A stretch of 5,231 bases of DNA from an uncultured Bacteroidota bacterium. Its GTDB lineage: Bacteria; Bacteroidota; Bacteroidia; Chitinophagales; Chitinophagaceae. How positions within the stretch are numbered: the stretch's first letter is position 1; each line of letters begins with the position of its first letter. The DNA lies in NCBI GenBank assembly GCA_946479535.1, contig CAMLGP010000274.1:1-5231 (forward strand), in the 5' to 3' direction. Position numbers and translations under genes: made by a program. This document shows positions 1 through 5,231 of the stretch, piece by piece. The notes beneath the pieces were generated by a model, which was not told the DNA's origin, searched no databases, and saw only the letters and a program-made list of their open reading frames with translations.

Positions 1-132
1 ATACCTGCCTTTTTTGGATTTTATGTAAAAGGTGGATCACTTGAAATTGGAAGGGCCAGCACCAAGGCGGTAGTGATCAGCTGTATTATGATATTGTTTG
101 CGGATTATATTTTATCAGCCTTACTGTTGTAA
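1..132 (+). CDS. mlaE: MlaE-family ABC transporter permease, C-terminal fragment
   Basis: This is the last 43 codons of a gene that begins left of the window, ending in TAA at 130-132. The peptide contains GGSLEIGRASTKAVV (residues 11-25), which matches the conserved C-terminal segment of MlaE/YrbE permeases, where a G-x-G-R-A-[ST]-T-x-A-V-V pattern precedes the last membrane helix. Residues 23-43 are strongly hydrophobic and form that helix, with the family's typical Asp-Tyr pair (D35-Y36) inside it. MlaE permeases form the inner-membrane part of MCE-dependent transporters that move phospholipids between inner and outer membranes. The ATPase gene for the same transporter starts 24 nt downstream, which supports the call. 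Only the tail is visible, so the full length and the upstream neighbour are unknown. The identification rests on a short but characteristic motif plus context. Confidence 0.85.
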   Translation: MPAFFGFYVKGGSLEIGRASTKAVVISCIMILFADYILSALLL

Positions 133-156
133 GTAACCCAGCTAATTAAACAACCT

Positions 157-948
157 TTGATTGAAGTAAAACATATCAGGAAAAGTTTTGGAGATAAGGT
201 AGTCATCAATGACGTGAGTACCGCTATGAAGGCCGGGCAATGCAATCTTATCATTGGTTCCAGCGGCAGCGGAAAAACCGTTTTGATGAAATGCATGGTT
301 GGTCTGTTTAGTCCTGATAATGGCGAAATTCTTTATAATGGTGCCAATTTTGTAGAAATGACTGGCGAGCAAAGAACCAATGTTCGAAAAGAGATAGGGA
401 TGCTTTTTCAGGGATCGGCATTGTTTGACAGTCTCACAGTGGAACAGAATGTTATGTTCCCACTCAGTATGTTTACAAGAGATTCCACAAAGGAAAAATT
501 GAAACGGGTTAATGAGGTACTGGACAGGGTAAATCTGGAAGACACCAACCGTAAATTCCCTTCAGAACTGAGTGGTGGTATGAAAAAAAGGGTAGCTCTG
601 GCGCGTGCCATTGTATTGAACCCAAAATACCTGTTCTGTGATGAACCCAATTCTGGTCTTGATCCGCAAACCTCGCTGGTGATCGATAAGCTGATCAAGG
701 AAATCACGCTGGAGTACAAAATTACCACAGTAGTAAATACCCACGACATGAACAGTGTGATGGAAATTGGGGATTACATCCTCTATATGTACCAGGGAAA
801 TAAAGAATGGGAAGGCAGTAATAAAGAGATCATTTTTAGCAAGAATCAGCGCCTCAATGAATTCATCTTCGCCTCCGAATTCCTTAAGGATGCCAAAGAA
901 ATGCGCATGCTGGAAGAAACCGGAAAGTTGCCTCCGGGGAATACTTGA
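157..948 (+). CDS. mlaF: MlaF-type ABC transporter ATP-binding protein (lipid transport)
   Basis: This encodes a 263-residue nucleotide-binding subunit that powers the MlaE-type permease encoded just upstream; it is cytoplasmic and membrane-associated. All ABC ATPase motifs are present: Walker A GSSGSGKT (34-41), Q-loop Q85, signature LSGGMKKR (138-145), Walker B YLFCDEP (158-164), D-loop SGLDP (166-170) and switch His196. The stretch [13 protein letters not shown] after the Q-loop is characteristic of the Mla/Ttg2A branch rather than of amino-acid or metal importers. Length is normal for the family. The start is TTG at 157, chosen because the product then begins (M)[12 protein letters not shown], as in homologues; there is no ATG nearby and no clear Shine-Dalgarno sequence. 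The 24 nt between the permease stop and this start lie in the same reading frame and contain no further stop, and ATT at 145 is a less likely alternative start. No MCE (MlaD) gene follows, so the substrate-binding partner must be encoded elsewhere. Phospholipid as substrate is inferred from the family. Confidence 0.93.
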   Translation: MIEVKHIRKSFGDKVVINDVSTAMKAGQCNLIIGSSGSGKTVLMKCMVGLFSPDNGEILYNGANFVEMTGEQRTNVRKEIGMLFQGSALFDSLTVEQNVMFPLSMFTRDSTKEKLKRVNEVLDRVNLEDTNRKFPSELSGGMKKRVALARAIVLNPKYLFCDEPNSGLDPQTSLVIDKLIKEITLEYKITTVVNTHDMNSVMEIGDYILYMYQGNKEWEGSNKEIIFSKNQRLNEFIFASEFLKDAKEMRMLEETGKLPPGNT

Positions 949-973
949 TGTGTCCCTTTATTCCTTACTTTTG
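945..973 (+). promoter_or_regulatory. Candidate Bacteroidota-type promoter for sucD
   Basis: TACTTTTG at 966-973 matches the Bacteroidota -7 consensus TAnnTTTG exactly. TTG at 945-947 sits 18 nt upstream and can serve as the -33 element. Transcription would begin around 979-981, giving a leader of about 15-17 nt before the sucD ATG. The -33 element overlaps the stop codon region of the ATPase gene. There is no terminator between the ATPase gene and sucD, so read-through from the mla unit is also possible. The assignment rests on consensus matching only. Confidence 0.5.
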
Positions 974-995
974 CCGGACTTTTAAAGTACCATTC

Positions 996-1871
996 ATGAG
1001 CATTCTCGTTAACAAGAATTCCAAAATTTTAGTGCAGGGCTTTACTGGAACTGAAGGCACATTCCATGCAAGCCAGATGATAGAGTACAAAACCAATCTT
1101 GTAGGTGGTGTTACGCCCGGAAAAGGCGGTACCCAACACCTTGACAAGCCGGTTTTTAATACTGTGGCTGACTGTGTGAAATCCACAGGGGCTGATGTAA
1201 GCATCATCTTTGTGCCCCCGGCCTTTGCAGCAGATGCCATTATGGAGGCCAGTGAAGCCGGAATTGGACTGGTTGTTTGTATCACAGAGGGAATTCCTGT
1301 TCAGGATATGGTGAAGGTGAAGAATTACCTGCAGGGCAAGCCCACCCGATTGATAGGGCCCAATTGTCCTGGAGTGATCACAGCTGGTGAATGCAAGGTA
1401 GGCATCATGCCAGGCTTTGTATTTAAGCAGGGCCGGATTGGCATTGTTTCAAAATCAGGAACGCTTACCTATGAAGCGGCTGACCAGGTGGCAAAGGCAG
1501 GCCTGGGTATCTCTACCGCAGTAGGTATTGGCGGTGACCCTATCATTGGCACTACCACCAAAGAAGCAGTTGAACTCTTCATGAATGACCCCGGAACTGA
1601 TGCCATCGTAATGATCGGAGAGATAGGCGGAGGCATGGAAGCCGAAGCAGCAAACTGGATCAAATCAAGCGGAAATAAAAAACCTGTAGTTGGATTTATT
1701 GCGGGCCAGACAGCTCCTCCCGGACGCCGTATGGGTCATGCTGGCGCCATTGTGGGCGGAGCAGATGATACGGCAGAGGCAAAAATGAAGATCATGGGTG
1801 AATGCGGAATACATGTTGTAAAAAGCCCCGCAGATATAGGAAAGAAGATGGCTGAAGCCATTAAAAAATAA
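996..1871 (+). CDS. sucD: Succinyl-CoA synthetase (ligase), alpha subunit
   Basis: This 291-residue protein is the alpha subunit of succinate-CoA ligase, the TCA-cycle enzyme that interconverts succinyl-CoA and succinate with substrate-level formation of ATP or GTP in the cytoplasm. The N-terminal Rossmann-type CoA-binding domain carries [10 protein letters not shown] (15-24) and [10 protein letters not shown] (36-45). GPNCPGVI (121-128), SKSGTLTYE (152-160) and GIGGDP (177-182) are family signatures. The active-site histidine that is phosphorylated during catalysis is His248 in [10 protein letters not shown]. Length agrees with E. coli SucD (289 residues). The ATG at 996 is preferred because it gives the standard [18 protein letters not shown] start; the frame stays open upstream to ATG 948 and TTG 945, which would add residues unlike the family. 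The nucleotide-choosing beta subunit (sucC) does not flank the gene, so the two subunits are encoded at separate loci here. A hairpin terminator begins 5 nt after the stop. Confidence 0.97.
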   Translation: MSILVNKNSKILVQGFTGTEGTFHASQMIEYKTNLVGGVTPGKGGTQHLDKPVFNTVADCVKSTGADVSIIFVPPAFAADAIMEASEAGIGLVVCITEGIPVQDMVKVKNYLQGKPTRLIGPNCPGVITAGECKVGIMPGFVFKQGRIGIVSKSGTLTYEAADQVAKAGLGISTAVGIGGDPIIGTTTKEAVELFMNDPGTDAIVMIGEIGGGMEAEAANWIKSSGNKKPVVGFIAGQTAPPGRRMGHAGAIVGGADDTAEAKMKIMGECGIHVVKSPADIGKKMAEAIKK

Positions 1872-1875
1872 AAGG

Positions 1876-1905
1876 AAAACCTCCCTGGGAACAGGGAGGT
1901 TTTTT
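1876..1905. terminator. Strong intrinsic terminator, probably bidirectional, between convergent genes
   Basis: CCTCCCTG (1880-1887) pairs perfectly with CAGGGAGG (1892-1899) around the four-base loop GGAA, which has the GNRA form. AAAA (1876-1879) and TTTT (1900-1903) extend the stem to 12 bp. On the plus strand the hairpin is followed by T residues to 1905, a normal Rho-independent terminator for sucD. Read on the minus strand it is followed by TTTTCCTTTTATTTTTT, so it can also end the convergent DUF4476 transcript, whose stop codon lies 42 nt away. Confidence 0.92.
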
Positions 1906-1928
1906 CTTAACCCTAAGTGTATAGCTCT

Positions 1929-1958
1929 CTAGCGAATGTTTTCAGATTAGCGAACGTT
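1929..1958 (-). repeat. Imperfect 18-bp-period duplication of the DUF4476 gene's 3' end
   Basis: On the minus strand the last codons AAC GTT CGC TAA are followed 18 nt later, in the same frame, by AAC ATT CGC TAG (10 of 12 bases identical). The second copy would encode Asn-Ile-Arg-stop, mirroring the real Asn-Val-Arg-stop. It may be a small tandem duplication or the remnant of a former longer C-terminus; chance is possible at this length. Confidence 0.4.
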
Positions 1959-2723
1959 ACGGATAAAACGGGCCAGCTCATCTTTACTACTGTTGAAATT
2001 GAAGGCATCGCTTACAATACCATAATTTCTCTTATCAACAGTATTTGTGTATGCCTGCTTTGCCAGGTCCAGTTTGTTACTCTCAATTCCAAATAACATA
2101 ACCATTTGTTTTACCTGGGCAGAAGTCAGGTTATTGGTGTGTACAATTTGAGAAGCTGATTTCATTTTGTTTGACTCAAGCCACTCTCTATCTATTGACT
2201 GCAACACCTGGTTGAACTCCTGGCTGGTCATCACATTGTTATAACCATAGTTGTTATCATAATCGCCATAACGGCCACCACGATCATTGGAATAGTCACC
2301 AGCTCTGTTACCACGATCAAAATCATAATCATCATTACGATCCCAATCCCTATCCCTGTTATTCCATCCACCCTGACGGCTGTTGCTTACAACGGCCCTG
2401 CCAAAACGGTCAATATTGATGGTAGCATTACTGCGGGGTTGAACAGAAACTGTGCTATTGAAGATCACCTCATACCTGTTGCCCAATATGGAAAACAGGC
2501 CATTGTTCTTTTGACGGTAGATTTTTACCTGGTGAGATCCGGCTTCAATACCCTGAATACGCATGGTATTATCATTGGGCTCAAAACGGCGTCCATCGAT
2601 CACAACTTTAATGGCAGTCCGGTCAGCGGACTGAATGGTAAGTGTGCTTTTGGGTTTTGCTGTAGCAGCAAAAAGGCTAATGGACAAAACGAAAGAAGCT
2701 AAGAGTGTAAAGATCTTTTTCAT
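1947..2723 (-). CDS. Secreted DUF4476 domain protein with PEGA-like N-terminal domain
   Basis: This encodes a 258-residue exported protein of unknown function. Residues 1-20 form a Sec signal peptide (MKKIFTLLASFVLSISLFAA) with cleavage likely around 20-22; there is no lipobox cysteine, so it is probably periplasmic or released. Residues about 25-112 are beta-rich and contain an AGSHQVKIYR strand (61-70) reminiscent of PEGA-type surface beta-sandwich domains; that resemblance is an inference. Residues 114-163 are a low-complexity, probably disordered linker rich in Asn, Asp, Arg, Gly and Tyr. Residues about 164-256 (from MTSQEFNQVLQSI through LFGIESNKLDLAKQAY to ELARFI) match the helical DUF4476 domain common in Bacteroidota. 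The ATG at 2721-2723 is fixed by the signal peptide. It lies 5 nt after the stop of a 36-codon ORF on the same strand, suggesting one transcript. The gene converges on sucD and shares its terminator. Confidence 0.88.
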   Translation of the reverse strand: MKKIFTLLASFVLSISLFAATAKPKSTLTIQSADRTAIKVVIDGRRFEPNDNTMRIQGIEAGSHQVKIYRQKNNGLFSILGNRYEVIFNSTVSVQPRSNATINIDRFGRAVVSNSRQGGWNNRDRDWDRNDDYDFDRGNRAGDYSNDRGGRYGDYDNNYGYNNVMTSQEFNQVLQSIDREWLESNKMKSASQIVHTNNLTSAQVKQMVMLFGIESNKLDLAKQAYTNTVDKRNYGIVSDAFNFNSSKDELARFIRNVR

Positions 2724-2728
2724 ACAGA

Positions 2729-2839
2729 TTATTTTTTTATAAAAATGGGAACGGCTGTCAGGTCATTACCGGTAGAAAGACCATTCAGTCCAAATTTGTT
2801 TTTAATACCGGTGAGAATTTTCTCGATCATTTGTTTCAT
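2729..2839 (-). CDS. Putative 36-residue small protein or leader peptide upstream of the DUF4476 gene
   Basis: A complete ORF runs from ATG (complement of 2837-2839) to TAA (complement of 2729-2731). The product begins MKQMIEKILTGIKNKFGLNG and ends NDLTAVPIFIKK; it has six Lys against one Glu and one Asp, and its first 18 residues could form a cationic amphipathic helix. A second in-frame ATG is codon 4. The start follows an A-rich purine leader (AAAGAAAAAGAAAAGTA), the kind of translation signal usual in Bacteroidota. The stop is only 5 nt before the start of the DUF4476 gene, a spacing that suits translational coupling. Mixed third-position codon use with no rare-looking run is compatible with real coding. 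I recognise no family. It could be a small functional protein, a leader peptide controlling the downstream gene, or a chance ORF in the 5' untranslated region. Confidence 0.45.
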   Translation of the reverse strand: MKQMIEKILTGIKNKFGLNGLSTGNDLTAVPIFIKK

Positions 2840-3209
2840 TACTTTTCTTTTTCTTTTTTGTTTGATCAACTTCAGATCTTAAGAGTTTAACGGGAACAGG
2901 GGCTTTAACAGTTTGTAAAACTTCACTACCACGTGTCAAACTTTTAAAAGAGCCGAAAGATTGAGATTATTAATCCTGTTCTTTTCGCCAGTATAATTTC
3001 AAATCAGGTGCCATTGAATGCTAAATCGACAAAGGAACTGTTAAAGGGCTTTTTAGAGGCAAAAAACCGGACATAAAAATCAGCAGAATGCAGTCCCATA
3101 AAGGGTTTCAGCCCAATGTTATTTAAGGTTAATAAGTGGCCTTATACAATTCTTTAACATAAAATATGGGCTTGTAATTTTAGCTTCGCTGTTAAAGAAA
3201 ATAAAGATT

Positions 3210-3237
3210 TTTGAGGCGATTAAACCTTTATAATTTG
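3210..3237 (+). promoter_or_regulatory. Candidate distal promoter for the alpha-2-macroglobulin gene
   Basis: TTTG at 3210-3213 is followed after 17 nt by TAATTTG (3231-3237), a near match to the Bacteroidota -33/-7 pattern that is one base short of TAnnTTTG. Initiation would fall near 3243-3246, giving a leader of roughly 120 nt. The assignment is consensus-based and weak. Confidence 0.3.
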
Positions 3238-3334
3238 CAGCAATCTATGCGGACCTCACTAGCAAAAATGGCAGGGTGGATCACGTGTGAAATATGAATC
3301 AGTTCTGCATCTTAAGCATGAATCTCAATTTGTT

Positions 3335-3341
3335 TACTTTG
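3335..3341 (+). promoter_or_regulatory. Candidate proximal -7 element for the alpha-2-macroglobulin gene
   Basis: TACTTTG at 3335-3341 resembles the -7 element TAnnTTTG with one base missing. Initiation near 3347 would leave a leader of about 17 nt, similar to that inferred for sucD. No TTTG is seen at the expected -33 distance, so this is an alternative to the distal candidate rather than a firm call. Confidence 0.3.
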
Positions 3342-3363
3342 TATTCCGATTTAATAACCTGAC

Positions 3364-5231
3364 ATGAAAAAATTAAAAACCGCCCTATTCTTCCTAACGC
3401 TCACTCAGTTCATTGTTTTAGCCTCTTTTGGACAGGCCCCCGTTAAAGATTATGCTGCTCAATGGAAGACCGTTGACGGCTTTATTAAAAAGCAATTGCC
3501 CAAATCAGCCCTGGCTGAAGTAAAAAAGATCTATGACCAGGCAAAAAAGGACAAACAGGAGGCCCAGGTCATCAAGTCCTTAATCTACACTATGAACCTC
3601 CAGGAGGGTAACCGGGAAAGCAATGATATATTTTCCATTAAAGAATATGAAAAGGAAATTGCCGGAAGCAAAGAACCAGTTACGGCCATTTTAAACAGTT
3701 TACTGGCGGAGAAATACTGGTCCTATTACCAGAATCACCGCTACCTATTATTTAATCGCACTCAAACCGTCAATTTTATAAAGGAAGATATTGCTACCTG
3801 GGGTGCGGAGGATTTCTTTAAAAAGATTGGTGAATTATTCCTTGCTTCGTTAGCTAATGAAAAAATGCTCCAGCAAACAAAGCTGGAGGCGTTTGAAGGA
3901 ATGCTGGTCAAAGGTAATGTGCGGCACCTGCGTCCTACCCTGTTTGATCTGCTGGCCAATCGTGCACTGGCTTATTTTATGAATGACGAACGGGATGTGA
4001 AGAAGCCGGCTTATGCTTTTGAGATTGACCAGGCATCCGCATTTGACCCCGCAGCTGATTTCATTACAAGGAAATTTCCAACCAGAGACTCCCTTTCCGT
4101 TTATCAAAAAGCTCTACTTCTTTACCAGGAATTAATTGCTTTTCACCTTAAAGATGCCAGGCCGGACGCATTAATAGATATTGACCTGGCCCGACTGAAT
4201 TTTGTAAATAGTAAATCAGTTCATCCGGATAAGGACCAGCTTTATTTCAATGCTATTAATCACGTGGCCCACCAATATGAAAGTCTGCCAGCAGCATCGC
4301 AGGCCTGGTTCCTCCTGGCAGGCTGGTATGAAAACAAAGCCAACCAATACAAACCGTATGGAGACTCTACTCACCGGCTGGACAGGGTAAAAGCTAAAGA
4401 AATATGTGAAAGGGTGCTGGCTCAAAAAGACTCTTCTGAAGGACGCGTCAATTGCTATAACCTTCTTCAGCAAATACAGATGAAGGAGTTTCAATTTGAA
4501 GTAGAGAAGGTAAATGTACCCAATCAGCCATTCAGGGTAATGGTAGATTTCAGGAATATCAATGGTCTGTATTTGCGATTGATCAAACCGAATGATCAAT
4601 TGAAAAAGGATATGGAAAATCAGTATGAAGATAAGTACTGGAAATCCATTGTGGCTGCTACTCCTTTGAAATCCTGGCAACAGGCCTTACCATCAGCAAA
4701 TGACTATCTGAAGCACCAGGCAGAAATAAAAGTGGATGCATTACCTGCAGGAGAATATGTGCTGGTTGCTTCTTCGGAAAAAGACTTCTCGGATAATAAC
4801 AGAATACTGGGAGCCAGAATTTTCTATGTATCCAATATTAGCTTTGTCAGTTCCGGTGATGATTATTTTGTATTGAACAGGGATAATGGTCAGCCGCTTG
4901 CTGGCGCCACTGTGCAAATGTGGAGAGAGCACTATGACTATACTCTTTCCCGTAATGTTAAAGAAAAGGGCAGGCAGTATACCGTCAATGCTGATGGCTT
5001 TTTCAGAGCTGAGAAAGAAATTGAGATTAAAGACAGGTATAATTACACCTATCAGCTTGAGATCAATAATAAAGGTGAAAAGCTGTTTATGAGTGATATG
5101 ATCAACGCCTATTTTTATCAGGACAATACCGTTACACCAAAATCGATCACCTCTGTTTTCCTTTTTATCGACAGAAGCATATACCGGCCGGGACAAGCGC
5201 TCTTCTTTAAAGGCATTGTACTTTCCAATGA
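3364..5231 (+). CDS. Secreted alpha-2-macroglobulin family protein, N-terminal part (cut by window edge)
   Basis: The frame is open from ATG 3364 to the right edge: 622 complete codons plus two bases. Residues 1-25 form a signal peptide (Lys-rich start, hydrophobic core LFFLTLTQFIVLASF, then GQA before PVKDYAAQWK). No lipobox cysteine is present, so a periplasmic or secreted product is expected. Residues about 26-370 are polar and apparently helical, without a motif I recognise. From about 376 the sequence becomes beta-rich and macroglobulin-like: FEVEKVNVPNQPFRVMVDFRN (378-398, with the following LYLRLIK) and LPAGEYVLVAS (460-470) are typical MG strands. GDDYFVLNRDNGQPLAGATV (498-517) marks a domain resembling the carboxypeptidase regulatory/MG fold. 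DRSIYRPGQALFFKGIV (603-619) is the hallmark motif of the MG2 domain. Family members act as protease traps or envelope-defence proteins and commonly exceed 1,500 residues, so most of the gene lies outside. Whether a thioester site exists cannot be seen. The divergent neighbour suggests its own promoter. Confidence 0.9.
   Translation, partial: MKKLKTALFFLTLTQFIVLASFGQAPVKDYAAQWKTVDGFIKKQLPKSALAEVKKIYDQAKKDKQEAQVIKSLIYTMNLQEGNRESNDIFSIKEYEKEIAGSKEPVTAILNSLLAEKYWSYYQNHRYLLFNRTQTVNFIKEDIATWGAEDFFKKIGELFLASLANEKMLQQTKLEAFEGMLVKGNVRHLRPTLFDLLANRALAYFMNDERDVKKPAYAFEIDQASAFDPAADFITRKFPTRDSLSVYQKALLLYQELIAFHLKDARPDALIDIDLARLNFVNSKSVHPDKDQLYFNAINHVAHQYESLPAASQAWFLLAGWYENKANQYKPYGDSTHRLDRVKAKEICERVLAQKDSSEGRVNCYNLLQQIQMKEFQFEVEKVNVPNQPFRVMVDFRNINGLYLRLIKPNDQLKKDMENQYEDKYWKSIVAATPLKSWQQALPSANDYLKHQAEIKVDALPAGEYVLVASSEKDFSDNNRILGARIFYVSNISFVSSGDDYFVLNRDNGQPLAGATVQMWREHYDYTLSRNVKEKGRQYTVNADGFFRAEKEIEIKDRYNYTYQLEINNKGEKLFMSDMINAYFYQDNTVTPKSITSVFLFIDRSIYRPGQALFFKGIVLSN

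Larger units (their letters stand above)
2840..3363. other. Long AT-rich intergenic region between divergent genes
   Basis: About 520 bp separate the minus-strand small ORF/DUF4476 unit from the plus-strand alpha-2-macroglobulin gene. No convincing gene is visible on either strand; the longest open stretches are short and lack good starts. Two small palindromes lie near each other: CTTTTAAAAG (2941-2950) and GATTATTAATC (2965-2975). The word CACGTGT occurs twice (2930-2936 and 3282-3288). On the minus strand TTTG (complement of 2937-2940) followed 19 nt later by TACAAACT is a poor promoter candidate for the DUF4476 unit. The region presumably holds the two divergent promoters. Its length would allow an unannotated RNA or operators, but I see no recognisable RNA family or strong terminator. 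Confidence 0.6.

Noticed and set aside
408..749. Minus-strand 113-codon ORF
   Set aside because: It is antisense to the ATPase gene, across its Q-loop, signature and Walker B motifs, and has no recognisable domain.
2439..2702. Plus-strand 87-codon ORF
   Set aside because: It is antisense to the signal peptide and beta-rich domain of the DUF4476 protein, which has clear coding features on the other strand.
2909..2940. Minus-strand TTTG with TACAAACT 19 nt downstream as a promoter for the DUF4476 unit
   Set aside because: The -33 part and the TA fit, but the TTTG half of the -7 element is missing, so it was not listed as a feature.
2948..3079. Open stretch of about 43 codons on the plus strand without stop
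   Set aside because: It has no ATG start, only internal GTG/TTG codons, and no recognisable product; an open run of this length is expected by chance.
3134..3147. Small hairpin ATAAG-TGGC-CTTAT in the intergenic region
   Set aside because: A 5-bp AT-rich stem with no T-tract is too weak to call a terminator or structured RNA.
3294..3362. 22-codon plus-strand ORF ending just before the alpha-2-macroglobulin start
   Set aside because: It overlaps the candidate promoter element at 3335-3341, has no ribosome-binding signal and an unremarkable peptide.
4216..5196. Two minus-strand ORFs of about 150 codons (4216-4680 and 4741-5196)
   Set aside because: They lie antisense inside the alpha-2-macroglobulin gene, whose frame has a signal peptide and MG motifs. 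Their translations show no domain and look like antisense shadows.

Overview
The window looks like an ordinary chromosomal segment from a member of the Bacteroidota, most likely near the Chitinophagaceae (an inference). The reasons are a DUF4476 protein (a family typical of this phylum), a large Bacteroidota-style alpha-2-macroglobulin-like protein, weak or absent Shine-Dalgarno sequences with A-rich leaders, and a good match to the phylum's -33 TTG / -7 TAnnTTTG promoter type upstream of sucD. Base composition is moderate throughout and nothing indicates a mobile element, CRISPR array, tRNA or rRNA.

Layout. Positions 1-948 hold the last 43 codons of an MlaE-type ABC permease followed by its MlaF-type ATPase. 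Together they form the inner-membrane engine of an MCE/Mla-type lipid transporter; no MCE (MlaD) gene lies in the window. Positions 996-1871 encode the alpha subunit of succinyl-CoA synthetase (sucD), probably from its own promoter overlapping the end of the ATPase gene, and the partner sucC is not next to it on either side. A strong hairpin terminator at 1876-1905 separates sucD from a convergent minus-strand unit.

The minus-strand unit runs from 2839 down to 1947. It has a previously unlisted 36-codon small ORF (2729-2839) ending 5 nt before the start of a secreted DUF4476 protein with a disordered Asn/Asp/Arg/Gly/Tyr-rich linker. A roughly 520-bp AT-rich non-coding region (2840-3363) then divides this unit from a divergent gene. 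That gene (3364 to beyond the right edge) encodes the first 622 residues of a secreted alpha-2-macroglobulin-family protein and is cut by the window inside its MG2 domain.

The genes fall into separate functional units: envelope lipid transport, the TCA cycle, an exported protein of unknown role, and an exported protease-trap-like protein. Three of the four units concern the cell envelope, but the sequence does not show a joint pathway. I see no convincing novel multi-gene system. The best candidate for something undescribed is the small ORF in front of the DUF4476 gene.
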